NCBI GenBank assembly: GCA_964371655.1 | Contig: CAYJOD010000046.1 | Span: 1 to 48,296, forward strand | DNA length: 48,296 nt | Direction of reading: 5' to 3' | Origin: CAZGSN01 sp964371655 | Lineage (GTDB): Bacteria; Desulfobacterota; Binatia; HRBIN30 | Shown here: piece by piece, positions 33,651-41,189 of the stretch | Layout of the letters: each line of letters starts with the position of its first letter | Position numbering within the stretch: position 1 is the first letter of the stretch | The notes under the pieces: model-generated | Database searches by the model: none | What the model saw: only the letters and a program-made list of their open reading frames with translations | What the model was told of the DNA's origin: nothing | Translations under genes and position numbers: made by a program

Positions 33651-34520
33651 CTACTTCACCGGCAATCTTAGATACTCGACGATGGCACGCGCGGTCGCCT
33701 CATCGATTACCCAATGATAGTGCGGCATCGTGGCTTTCTGCTGCGCGACCATGTGCCAGAGGGCGGCGCGGATTTCCTCCGGGTCGCGGCGCGCGAAGTA
33801 CGCCGAGTCGAAGGCCAGGGCCGGCAACGGCACGGCCTCGGCGAAGCTGCCGACGCCCTGGCCGTCGTCGCCGTGACAGACGGCGCAGTAGCGGTCGTAG
33901 ATGATGAACCCGGGCGACAATACGCGCACGAACGCCACCAAGGCGCGCACGTCGTCAGCCGCAACCCGCGGGGTAAGCGCCGGCATGCCGTGGAGGCCAT
34001 GGCGTACGAGCTCGGCCAGTTGCGCATCGCTCAACGCGCGCTGATAGGCCGGAGTCGAAAGATCTACTGGCCGGCGAACGCCGCGCGGCAGCTTGGCGGG
34101 AGGCTGGCCGCTAGCGCCGTGGCACTGCGCACAGCGGTTCTCGAACGACTCGCGACCATGCTCCACGACCTGCCATTCGAGCTTCGGGAGGCGCTGCAGG
34201 TGAGCGAAGAGGGATTCCACGTCCGCGGCGCGTTCGCGCAGCTTCGGGAGGTCGAACAGCAATTCCAGCGCCCGTCCCGAACGGATGCGTTGCACCAAGT
34301 CGTCGACGCTGTATTTCTTCAGGAACGCTGCGCGTAGATCGCGAGGCGGCTCCGCAAACAACGCTGCGTCCGGACCGTCGCCACGGCCGCTGTCGCCGTG
34401 GCACGACGCGCAATGCTTGCGATACAAGCGCTCACCATCGAGACGCACCTGCGCGCTCGCCGGCACCGCGGTGAGAACGAAGACGAGCGCCGGGATGGCA
34501 GCGATCCATTTCGATCTCAT
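33651..34520 (-). CDS. Triheme c-type cytochrome
   Basis: 289 residues from the ATG giving MRSKWIAAIPALVFVLTAVP (signal peptide), with GGAGGGACT just upstream; a longer in-frame extension is rejected. Three heme-binding motifs occur, one per cytochrome c-like domain: CASCH (37-41), CAQCH in the middle and CAVCH in the last third, each followed by HG(D/A) and distal Met candidates (HGMPALTP, KATMPHYH). A periplasmic electron carrier or the cytochrome part of a respiratory complex. Downstream is a lipoprotein gene. No partner oxidoreductase is in the window. Confidence 0.92.
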   Translation of the reverse strand: MRSKWIAAIPALVFVLTAVPASAQVRLDGERLYRKHCASCHGDSGRGDGPDAALFAEPPRDLRAAFLKKYSVDDLVQRIRSGRALELLFDLPKLRERAADVESLFAHLQRLPKLEWQVVEHGRESFENRCAQCHGASGQPPAKLPRGVRRPVDLSTPAYQRALSDAQLAELVRHGLHGMPALTPRVAADDVRALVAFVRVLSPGFIIYDRYCAVCHGDDGQGVGSFAEAVPLPALAFDSAYFARRDPEEIRAALWHMVAQQKATMPHYHWVIDEATARAIVEYLRLPVK

Positions 34521-34655
34521 AGTCCCTCCGTCGTGCGCAATCGTTCTCTCCCAGGAGCAACGGCGGAGCAACTGCTCTGCCAGAGTCTCTCCAGAGTTGC
34601 GAGCGCCGATTCGCGCAAAGCCGTTCCCACCAACGCGAACGGCAGCAGGCGTTAA

Positions 34656-35005
34656 GAGCCACATCACTACACACAACTCCGCATGCACGCGTATCTCGAT
34701 TCTGGACCCCGAGGGGTTGGAGAAATTAGCCGGTGGTTGAGCGCAGCGATACCACCGGATCCTACGTGGCCCCCGTATTTCGCACCCCGGCAGGGGCGCA
34801 AGCACGTCGTGCTCCGCGGAGCAAAAACGCTTGCGACAGCTGGCACCCCTACCGGGGTGCACCGTATCGGGCTCCGCAGTCGGTGGTATCGGCCTGTGGC
34901 CTCAACCACCGGCTAATCGCTGTCATCCCTCCGGGATTCTCCGGGATACGCGCTAAGACAGGGCTTCGAGTTGTGCGTTTCGAGTTGTGCGTAATGATGT
35001 GGCTC
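34656..35005. mobile_element. 350-bp foldback (long inverted-repeat) element
   Basis: Outer arms GAGCCACATCACTACACACA (34656 on) and its near-complement ending at 35005 (TGATGTGGCTC), then GCGTATC/GATACGC, then a perfect 17-bp pair ATTAGCCGGTGGTTGAG (34725-34741) and CTCAACCACCGGCTAAT (34901-34917), then GATACCACCG/CGGTGGTATC and GCACCCCGG/CCGGGGTGC inside. The whole piece can fold into one long stem. Reading frames across it are repeat-derived, not genes. Similar GGTGGTTGAG-GATACCACC modules occur in other bacteria. Confidence 0.75.
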
Positions 35006-35039
35006 AGAGCTTGTGAAGAACTCGAATTCGCGCCTGGCA

Positions 35040-35092
35040 ACAAGGGACAGTCCCCTTGGCAGTCCAGAATGTTAGAGGGCCTGTCCCCCTCG
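35040..35092. repeat. GGGACAGTCC-type elements
   Basis: AAGGGACAGTCCCCTT (35042 on), then CCAGAATGTTAGAGGGCCTG and TCCCCCTCG. The second part resembles 27469-27496. Nothing else was seen between 35093 and 35225. Confidence 0.6.
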
Positions 35093-35225
35093 CGCTGCGG
35101 AACAATCACTCGGCCTGCGCCTCTCGCGTCGACGAAATCTAGGCCAAGGGAGCACGCCACCGTCGGAGTCGACAGCACTGGTGAATCTACTGGCTAATGC
35201 GCCGCGTCTGGACTAGGCAGGGTGT

Positions 35226-35501
35226 GTGGAGACGACCAACCAACCATCATCGTTCACGGTGGGGCACTGCTCTGCCTGCGCCGCAGACGTCCTCACCTAC
35301 GTGGACTTCGACGCCAACGGAGCGTTGGTTCACAACTGCCTCGGCTGCGGTGCGGCTCTCCACGAAGACCTGCAGAGCGTGTCACCCGACCAGCTCGCCG
35401 AGCACGGCTACGAAATCGCCGCGCCCGGCAGCTGCGGTAGTGGCGGCTGCGGCTCCTGCGGAGTCCGCCCTGCGGCCGCAGCAACTCACGAATTGACTTG
35501 A
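35226..35501 (+). CDS. Small zinc-ribbon-like protein
   Basis: 91 residues from a GTG. Two Cys pairs (CSAC at about 15-18 and CLGC at about 38-41) look like a zinc ribbon, with a hydrophobic beta segment between (VLTYVDFDANGALVHN). The tail is Gly/Cys-rich (GSCGSGGCGSCGVRP) with four more Cys, as in proteins that store or pass metals. A perfect stem-loop follows its stop. I do not recognise the family, and the weak start leaves some doubt. Confidence 0.65.
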   Translation: METTNQPSSFTVGHCSACAADVLTYVDFDANGALVHNCLGCGAALHEDLQSVSPDQLAEHGYEIAAPGSCGSGGCGSCGVRPAAAATHELT

Positions 35502-35516
35502 TCAAATCGGTTTGCC

Positions 35517-35550
35517 CTTGCATTGCTGCGAGTACTTGCGGCAATGCAAG
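35517..35550. terminator. Perfect 10-bp stem-loop
   Basis: CTTGCATTGC (35517-35526) pairs exactly with GCAATGCAAG (35541-35550) across a 14-nt loop, 16 bp after the stop of the zinc-ribbon gene. No U run follows, so it may be a Rho-type end, a processing site or part of the leader of the gene at 35692. Confidence 0.55.
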
Positions 35551-35691
35551 TCGGCGCGACCGCAAGGCATCGCCCGATTCCAACCGAAGGGTTGTCCTCC
35601 CCTTGGGCATAGGCATTGCACCTATCAGACTACAGGTTTCTACGTATGCTTCGATCAGCTTACCGTGCAGGCTCGATCGGGAGGAGGAAGA

Positions 35692-36087
35692 ATGTCGAAT
35701 ATCGCGCTTGCACCGCTCCCCTTCGACGGGGACGAAGCCGATCTTGATCTCCGAGGAATGGGACTGCTCGGGGGCGGTGAGTCCAACTCCGGACAACTCA
35801 CGGGCACCAAGGCACTGATGCTTGCCGTACTGGAAGACGGCATCCGCAGCTACCTGGGTGGCTCGCGACTCGTAGCCGAAGACGCCGAGTATTGGATCTC
35901 GTCACCCCGACAGGGCTCCCCGTTCTCCTTTGAGGTGATCTGCGAGATCCTGGGATTGAACCCCGAAGCGGTACGCCGGAATTTGCGGCAAATGAAGATC
36001 GAGCACATCTCGCCGCGCAAAGCGATTCCGCGCGCCAGAAACAACGTCCGCATCCCCGGTCGGGTGTACGCGCGACGGCAGGGCTGA
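35692..36087 (+). CDS. Conserved-looking protein of unknown function, possible DNA-binding
   Basis: 131 residues from an ATG with a very strong ribosome site (GGGAGGAGGAAG). The first ~40 residues are acidic and loose; the rest reads TKALMLAVLEDGIRSYLGG, WISSPRQGSPFSFEVICEIL, GLNPEAVRRNLRQM, then a basic tail (RARNNVRIPGRVYARRQG). The SPFSFEVICEILGLNPEAVR stretch has the feel of a helix-turn-helix, and the basic end fits nucleic-acid contact; both are guesses. I have the impression that such proteins recur in related uncultured deltaproteobacteria, but I cannot name the family. It has a 190-bp leader with a stem-loop. Confidence 0.7.
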   Translation: MSNIALAPLPFDGDEADLDLRGMGLLGGGESNSGQLTGTKALMLAVLEDGIRSYLGGSRLVAEDAEYWISSPRQGSPFSFEVICEILGLNPEAVRRNLRQMKIEHISPRKAIPRARNNVRIPGRVYARRQG

Positions 36088-36263
36088 AGTCGGGATCAGG
36101 ACGCTGCCGCCGACGTCGGGCGCGGACCGGGAAACGGCCGGCGAACGTTAGTCGGGTTCTCGGTTCTCAGGATTCGATCAATCGAACCCCACTGGGCGAC
36201 GATGGAGCTTAGAAGCGAGGATGAAGCCTCGCCTAACGTCGGCAGTGTCTCCACAGAAAAGAA

Positions 36264-36351
36264 CGGAGAGGGGGGGATTCGAACCCCCGGACCCGCAAGG
36301 GGTCACACGATTTCGAGTCGTGCCGTTTCAACCGGGCTCACGCACCTCTCC
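36264..36351 (-). tRNA. tRNA-Ser (CGA)
   Basis: On the minus strand the 88-nt gene begins GGAGAGGTGCGTGAGCCCGG, has the 7-bp acceptor GGAGAGG/CCTCTCC, anticodon arm GCACGA-CTCGAAA-TCGTGT (anticodon CGA), a long serine-type variable arm (ACCCCTTGCGGGT) and the T-arm GGGGGTTCGAATCCCCC. The discriminator is G and CCA is not encoded. Its first 14 nt overlap the end of tadA. Confidence 0.95.
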
Positions 36352-36823
36352 GTAGGCGGAAGAACTGCTGCAACAGGCGACTTGCCTCGTCGGCCAGCAC
36401 GCCTTCGGTAACCGTGAATCGGTGATTCAAGCGCCCATCACCGATCAGGTCGAACACAGAGCCAAGGGCTCCGGCCTTGGGCTCCCGGCAGCCAAAGACG
36501 ACGCGTTCGACGCGCGCCTGGATAGCGGCCCCCACACACATCGCGCAAGGCTCGACGGTGACATACAGGGTTGCCCCGCTCAGTCGATAGTTGCCACGCG
36601 CCTGCGCCGCGGCGCGCAGCGCCAGCACCTCAGCGTGAGCCGTAGGATCGACGCGGCTGATCGGCGCATTGTGAGCCGTGCCGATGATCTCTCCATTCAC
36701 GACGACGAGCGCCCCAATCGGTACCTCGCCGGCCGCGGCACCGGCGCGCGCAAGCCGTAGCGCTTCCACCATAAAGACCGCATCAGAAACGCGGGGGTCG
36801 TCGTGAATCGCCAATGCTTGCAT
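36338..36823 (-). CDS. tadA: tRNA adenosine(34) deaminase
   Basis: Zinc deaminase that changes A34 to inosine in tRNA-Arg(ACG). 161 residues starting MQALAIHDDPRVSDAVFMVE. The active site is visible: HAEVLALR (His ligand and catalytic Glu) and PCAMC (two Cys ligands), plus VPIGALVV and FGCREPKAGA. A longer frame upstream to 37033 runs through a repeat and is rejected. The last codons (RRGA and stop) lie inside the 5' end of tRNA-Ser(CGA), a 14-bp overlap on the same strand, so the tRNA and the mRNA must share or compete for this segment. Confidence 0.93.
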   Translation of the reverse strand: MQALAIHDDPRVSDAVFMVEALRLARAGAAAGEVPIGALVVVNGEIIGTAHNAPISRVDPTAHAEVLALRAAAQARGNYRLSGATLYVTVEPCAMCVGAAIQARVERVVFGCREPKAGALGSVFDLIGDGRLNHRFTVTEGVLADEASRLLQQFFRLRRGA

Positions 36824-36900
36824 GCGGGCGCGGACGCTACCACAGGGGACAAAAGCCGACAACGCCAACGCCGTGCAGCCAACGACGTGCAGCTGGTGAA

Positions 36901-37045
36901 TCAGTTTGATTCCTAATCCACTGGTCATTCCGAGCATTCCACACTTCCGTGGCGAGGAATCTTCCGGGCTGCGCGACAATCGCGACGACCTACGCGAGAT
37001 TCCTCGCTTCCGCTCGGAATGACATCGGTCCAAAGATCAAACTGA
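36901..37045. mobile_element. Foldback element with TCAGTTTGAT ends, copy 2
   Basis: TCAGTTTGAT (36901-36910) and ATCAAACTGA (37036-37045) are perfect inverted ends; GTCATTCCGAGC (36924-36935) and GCTCGGAATGAC (37012-37023) are perfect inner arms; GAGGAATCTTCC and AGATTCCTC add to the stem. 145 bp, no gene. It shares end design with 30616-30747. Confidence 0.8.
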
Positions 37046-37142
37046 TACACTACGGCCGTGCAGCCCAGGCCGCGTGTGCGAGGGCAGCTCTTCCTCGATC
37101 CAGGCGGCATCGCTAGGATGGCTCGACGTTGGAGGCGAACAG

Positions 37143-37301
37143 ATGAACGTTGGAGATACGGTGATCACGATGGGGGCTCCGGGTCGGTTCAAGGTCCTTT
37201 CCATCGACGGCGACGCGGTAACCATCGAGAACGACGACGGCCTGCGCAAGACGGTGCGCGACGTCAACCTGCGCGTGCTTGCGAACCCCGTCGCACCATA
37301 A
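37143..37301 (+). CDS. Small protein of unknown function
   Basis: 52 residues from an ATG with GTTGGAGG about 8 bp upstream: MNVGDTVITMGAPGRFKVLS then DGDAVTIENDDGLRKTVRDV. The alternating pattern reads as a small all-beta (SH3-like) fold, as in proteins handling metal or nucleic acid, but no motif decides it. A longer frame from 37074 lacks support. It could be a stand-alone gene. Confidence 0.55.
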   Translation: MNVGDTVITMGAPGRFKVLSIDGDAVTIENDDGLRKTVRDVNLRVLANPVAP

Positions 37302-37402
37302 CCCAGCAAGGGATCGCCGCAGCGGATGAGGACGCACGGCGCGTCTCCTTCCCTGCATTCTCCGTGGCAGGCTCTCCCCTGCCACGTTACCCACGGCTCG
37401 GT

Positions 37403-37930
37403 TCAGGTAGTCGTGTCGTCGTTCTTCGCGGCCGCCGGCAAGGCCAGGAAGCGCCGCAGCGCCACCAGCCCGTCGGGGCAGAATCGACGCGTCTGGGCGA
37501 GGCGCGGGAGCGCGTCGAGCTCAACCCACTCGATTGTGACGACCTCGGCCGCCTGGAGATGGAACGGTCCATCGGCGCGGCAGCGGTACACCATGGCGCT
37601 CACCTGATTGCCGGCATCCTGGTAGTCGAGGTGAAATAGGCTTTGCAGCTCCACGCCGCGGACACCGCACTCCTCTTCCAGCTCACGCCGCGCCCCACTG
37701 TCGTAGCCTTCGCCCGCGCCCAACACGCCGCCAAAGGCCACATCCCAGTAGCCAGGGTAGATATCCTTGGTTGCGGTCCGACGATGGATCAGCAGTTTCC
37801 CAGTTGAGCTGAACACCAGGATGTAAACGCTGCGATGGCGGAGATTGCCTTGGCGGACCTCGCGCCTGGAGGCACACCCGATGACGACATCGTTTGCATC
37901 GACGATGTCGACCGCCTCGTCAGCGCTCAT
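37403..37930 (-). CDS. Nudix hydrolase
   Basis: 175 residues. A complete Nudix box at about 68-90: GVLGAGE, then GARRELEEECG (Gx5Ex7REUxEExGU), binding the metal and cleaving nucleoside-diphosphate-linked compounds. The opening EAVDIVDANDVVIGCASR and the LLIHRRTATKDIYPGYWDVA block resemble the YfcD-type Nudix group. The start ATG overlaps the stop of the upstream transglutaminase-like gene by 4 bp (ATGA), so the pair is coupled. The substrate cannot be told. Confidence 0.9.
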   Translation of the reverse strand: MSADEAVDIVDANDVVIGCASRREVRQGNLRHRSVYILVFSSTGKLLIHRRTATKDIYPGYWDVAFGGVLGAGEGYDSGARRELEEECGVRGVELQSLFHLDYQDAGNQVSAMVYRCRADGPFHLQAAEVVTIEWVELDALPRLAQTRRFCPDGLVALRRFLALPAAAKNDDTTT

Positions 37931-38541
37931 CGACTGTCGGTGTCGCGACGGGTTTCGGCGGTCAGCTCCTGCACCCAGGTGCTCAAGGCTTCCAGGAATT
38001 GCTTGCGTAGCAGGCGCTGCCGCGGACTCAGATGCGAGAGCAGCTCCTCTTTGACCTTTTCCGGATTGTGCTCGGCGATTTGGGGTTCTTCTGAAGTGAC
38101 GCTGAGAAGCATCGAGCTTTGTCCATCCCAGTCCTCGTTCACCGGAAAGCCATAATCGCGCAGGCCGTACTCCCAAGTCGCATCGATGTCGACCCAGCTG
38201 CCGTCGATCGCGAGTTGCAGGTAATCGTGCAGATCGACGATCTCGTTCTTCCGCAACAGTCCCTGCATATGATCGGGAAACGCGATCGGGGACTCGTTGA
38301 ACCGGTGCGTACAAATCATGTGGCGCACCTTGAGACCGAGGCATGAGAACATCTCAGCCAGCAGGTAATGCTTGCCGGAGCACGATCCTTGCGCGCGATT
38401 CAGAACGTCGAGCGGATCACGGCTGGCCGGGTAGACGTAACCCATATCCCGCACCCGTTCGAACAAGATGATGCGAGCCTTGATCGGGTCGCAGTCCTTC
38501 GTCCAAGACGCAACCGTCTGCCGGATCGTGTCGTTTGCCAT
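37927..38541 (-). CDS. Transglutaminase-like protein
   Basis: 204 residues, starting MANDTIRQTVASWTKD. It shows the papain-like transglutaminase core: Cys54 in GSCSGKHYLLAEMFSCLGL, followed at about 110 by a His-containing strand (IVDLHDYLQL) and VDIDATWEYG (Asp). Such proteins cut or cross-link peptide amides; no signal peptide, so cytoplasmic. The C-terminal ~40 residues form a charged helix. It is first gene of a two-gene unit with the Nudix hydrolase. Confidence 0.8.
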   Translation of the reverse strand: MANDTIRQTVASWTKDCDPIKARIILFERVRDMGYVYPASRDPLDVLNRAQGSCSGKHYLLAEMFSCLGLKVRHMICTHRFNESPIAFPDHMQGLLRKNEIVDLHDYLQLAIDGSWVDIDATWEYGLRDYGFPVNEDWDGQSSMLLSVTSEEPQIAEHNPEKVKEELLSHLSPRQRLLRKQFLEALSTWVQELTAETRRDTDSR

Positions 38542-38737
38542 TCGCTAAGGTTCCAAGGATCTTTCCGCTCGATAGAGCTGCGGCTGTGGTGGGAAGGTCT
38601 TCTCTCGCAAACGCTGTTCAGGTCAGCATCTTGGCGATGGCGCGCACTCTAGTGCGTGTCGCCGCGGGCGTCAATCGCTGTCCCCTGACAGCCGGATGCG
38701 AACCCGCACCAGGCCTTAGAGGCTGTGAATCTATCGT

Positions 38738-38818
38738 CTGGGCTTCGGGCATCGGGCCTCTGGCTTCAGGAGAAACCCCAGCATTCCGGACGCTGAGGTC
38801 CGAGGCCCGAGGTGGAAT
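38738..38818. repeat. CGGGCATCGGGCCTC/GAGGCCCGAGG spacer
   Basis: Tandem TCGGGC(C/A)TC words on the left are answered by GAGGTCCGAGGCCCGAGG on the right. It lies in the 386-bp gap between mobA and the transglutaminase-like gene; the rest of 38542-38927 shows no gene. Confidence 0.65.
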
Positions 38819-38927
38819 TCTTCACAAGCCCTCACTCACGCTTGCGGCGTTCCAGCCCGCGCGAAGCCAGCCGTCCGAAGTCCCACGGGTTTCATGGCGA
38901 ATGATCCAGCGGGTGGCAGTCACCGTA

Positions 38928-39566
38928 CTAGGCTCTCTCGCAGCCCGAGACGATGTCGAAGCGCGCGGCTTCTTCCGGGGTGTTCACGTTGCGAAATGAT
39001 TCTTCGGAGCCGATCACCGCCCGCATTACCGCCTCCGGAACGTATTCGACGTCGATCGTCGGCAGGAAGTCGCGAATCGCCCGGGTGCCGGCGCGCAACG
39101 CCGTCGTGATGCGCGGCCGCAACGCCGTCGTGTAGATCGCGTGCAGCGGCTCGATGTCGTTGTCCCAGCACGGAATCACGGCGTCCTGGGCGCCGATCGC
39201 CGCGACGAGGTGGGCGATCGGTTCGATGCGCAGAAACGGCATGTCGCAAGCAACGACAAAGGCGTGGGGTCGGGTCAGCAGCCGCAGGCCGGCATGAATT
39301 CCAGCCAACGGCCCACCGCCTTCGAACTCGTCGACGACCACGGGCACAGCGAAGCTCGCGTACTTATGCGGCTGGTTGCTGACGACGACCACTTCCGGAA
39401 AGCAGCGTTGCAGCAAGGCCAGGGTGCGCGCGACCACGGTCTCGCCGCCAACCCGCAAGAACGCCTTGTCGACGCCGCCCATGCGACTGTTCTTTCCGCC
39501 AGCCAGGACCAGCGCACCGACATGCTGCGCCAGCCAAGGATAAGTTGAAGGCTGCTTCAACACCAT
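38928..39566 (-). CDS. mobA: Molybdenum cofactor guanylyltransferase
   Basis: Adds GMP to Mo-molybdopterin. 212 residues with the nucleotide-binding opening GALVLAGGKNSRMGGVDKAF, the GGGPLAGI stretch and CDMPFL (metal-binding Asp), NVNTPEEA at the end. Its start lies 18 bp after the gene at 39585, so the two are probably co-transcribed. Complements moaC at 23489: the organism makes bis-MGD-type cofactor, and so likely has DMSO-reductase-family enzymes elsewhere. Confidence 0.95.
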   Translation of the reverse strand: MVLKQPSTYPWLAQHVGALVLAGGKNSRMGGVDKAFLRVGGETVVARTLALLQRCFPEVVVVSNQPHKYASFAVPVVVDEFEGGGPLAGIHAGLRLLTRPHAFVVACDMPFLRIEPIAHLVAAIGAQDAVIPCWDNDIEPLHAIYTTALRPRITTALRAGTRAIRDFLPTIDVEYVPEAVMRAVIGSEESFRNVNTPEEAARFDIVSGCERA

Positions 39567-39584
39567 AACGAGATCGCCGCTGAG

Positions 39585-40154
39585 TCAGGCTTGCGCCACG
39601 ATCGACTGGTATTCCGCAATCGCGTCGGGCGCGAGATATTTGCGAACCAGGCGGCGAAACACCTTGAGCGCATGACCACGATTTTGGAAACGCGATTCAT
39701 CGACCCATTCGTTGCGAATCCAGCAATCGAACGATGGATCGTCGCCGAGGGTCAGCTCGAGCACGCGCTCACCGGGCGGAGTGGCAGTTACCAGCAGCCG
39801 GATACTACGGCCGCTGTCCGCAATCACACCGCGCGCATACGGCGGCAGGTCTACCCGTTGCTTGATCTTCTCGAGCTCCTGCTCCGAGAACGTTGACTCG
39901 GCAAGTTGGACCTTAACCCAGCCGCCCTCCGGAGGGTCCGCGGCAGCAATCACCTTCCAATTATTGTCTGTCAGCCGCGCCCGCGCCGCCTCCTGTTCAA
40001 ACCCTTGGGCCGATCGATAGAATTGCGCCGCGACGGGTACGGGCACAGGCTTGTCGCGGCGCTTCTCGGTATCGGTGGCGTCGACCCACCAGCGGTCGGC
40101 AACGGCCGGCGCGGCAGCGGGCTGGTCACCTTTCGGATCAACGGGATCGGTCAT
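39585..40154 (-). CDS. Hypothetical cytoplasmic protein upstream of mobA
   Basis: 189 residues from the ATG giving MTDPVDPKGDQPAAAPAV, preceded by GGTGAGGGA. An N-terminal Pro/Ala-rich tail (about 1-45) is followed by an alpha/beta part: WKVIAAADPPEGGWVKVQL, EKIKQRVDLPPYARGVI, VLELTLGDDPSFDCWIRNEW, ALKVFRRLVRKYLAP. No signal peptide and no catalytic motif. I do not recognise it. A link to molybdenum metabolism is only suggested by position. Confidence 0.65.
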   Translation of the reverse strand: MTDPVDPKGDQPAAAPAVADRWWVDATDTEKRRDKPVPVPVAAQFYRSAQGFEQEAARARLTDNNWKVIAAADPPEGGWVKVQLAESTFSEQELEKIKQRVDLPPYARGVIADSGRSIRLLVTATPPGERVLELTLGDDPSFDCWIRNEWVDESRFQNRGHALKVFRRLVRKYLAPDAIAEYQSIVAQA

Positions 40155-40192
40155 GATTCCCTCACCTTCGAACGAGCCCACGTTTCTCACTA

Positions 40193-40563
40193 ATCTCACC
40201 ACAGAGGCTCAGGGTGTGAGCGATCCCACAAATCACTGCTCCCTGACGGTCGCGGCTCAGGTCGAGATCCGTAGGTGTTTGCCATGTCAGAGCCGCGCGC
40301 GTAAGCAAGCGGTCAACGGGTGAGTGCTTCCGTAGATGCACGGCAGGCCATGCATCCACGCTCTGTCGCCTTCTGCCTACATGTTGGTAAGAACGATTCC
40401 CTAGTGGCACAGGACACAGAGGGAACCATGGCGCGAAGGAGGATAGGACATCTTCTTCCGTAAGGCTCCCTGTGGGCACGCATGGCGGTTGGGCTCTATG
40501 ATTCATTCTTGGGCCAGTAAGCATTTCCGACGTCCCCTGTGCTCTCTGTGCCTCTGTGGTGAA
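40193..40563. repeat. ACCACAGAGG-bounded block holding dispersed repeat copy 2
   Basis: The block begins CACCACAGAGGC (about 40195-40206) and ends GCCTCTGTGGTG (about 40550-40561), an inverted pair of the same word as at 6079-6174. Inside, 40212-40391 is the reverse-complement copy of 30763-30948, and ACACAGAGGGAACC sits at about 40418. No gene is supported here. Confidence 0.75.
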
Positions 40564-40585
40564 ACCGAAGCTATGCCTGCGTCGA

Positions 40586-40981
40586 TCACCGTGCAACGCG
40601 CTTCTGAGCACCGTTGGCAGCGCCCCTCTCCATACGCACGGCGAAGGTATCGGCTTTGCGTTCCGCGTCGGCCCAAAAGACGTAGTGCCCCATCTCATGG
40701 TAGACGGCGTTGATCCATTGCCTCTCCGAGTTGTACTTGCGGCCGTTCTTCCAATTTTCTGGATGGACGAGATGAATCTTGCCGTCCTCGTAGGTCTTTC
40801 CGGCGCTGCGTCCCCAATCGATGTACTCGAACCACTCGACCGAGGGCCGCTTCAGGTGAAAGAAGCGGCACACGGCACCGACGGCGCGATTAAAGTCGGG
40901 CTCGCGATGATTCCGGAAAAACGACTGAAGATTTCGGTGGATGACGCGCCGCTCAGCAATGGGAGGGAGAATCATACGCAT
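40586..40981 (-). CDS. Small zinc-metallopeptidase-like protein
   Basis: 131 residues. The sequence NAVYHEMGHYVFWADAERKADTF... contains the HExxH zinc motif (HEMGH) with a downstream Glu/Asp (ERKADTFA) as third ligand, as in compact zincins. The rest has VCRFFHLKRPSVEWFEYIDW and KIHLVHPENWKNGRKY. No signal peptide or membrane helix is evident. The family is not recognised. The start is at the first of two close ATGs. It borders a repeat block and could be a cargo gene. Confidence 0.7.
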   Translation of the reverse strand: MRMILPPIAERRVIHRNLQSFFRNHREPDFNRAVGAVCRFFHLKRPSVEWFEYIDWGRSAGKTYEDGKIHLVHPENWKNGRKYNSERQWINAVYHEMGHYVFWADAERKADTFAVRMERGAANGAQKRVAR

Positions 40982-41189
40982 ACGAAAGGCTTCCCGGCGA
41001 CCAACAATAGGCGCGCAGGTATAAAGGCCGTCACTGTCAATGTCAACGCGCCGCTTTTCCTCCGGGGCAATGGTCGTATTCCACGTAATTTCGCAATGTT
41101 ATACGAGAAAAAGAAAATCTCCTTGAGGCTGCGGGCGGTTCACCCCAGCACCTAGCCTGGGGTGACTGGCTCCGGTATCATCGCGCCGC

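Noticed and set aside
34521..34862. Upstream extension of the cytochrome c frame to 34862
   Set aside because: The extension overlaps the foldback element, lacks a ribosome site, and would bury the clear signal peptide that starts at 34520.
34683..34916. Open frames within the 350-bp foldback element
   Set aside because: They read the palindromic arms in both directions and have no ribosome site; similar peptide texts arise wherever such repeats occur.
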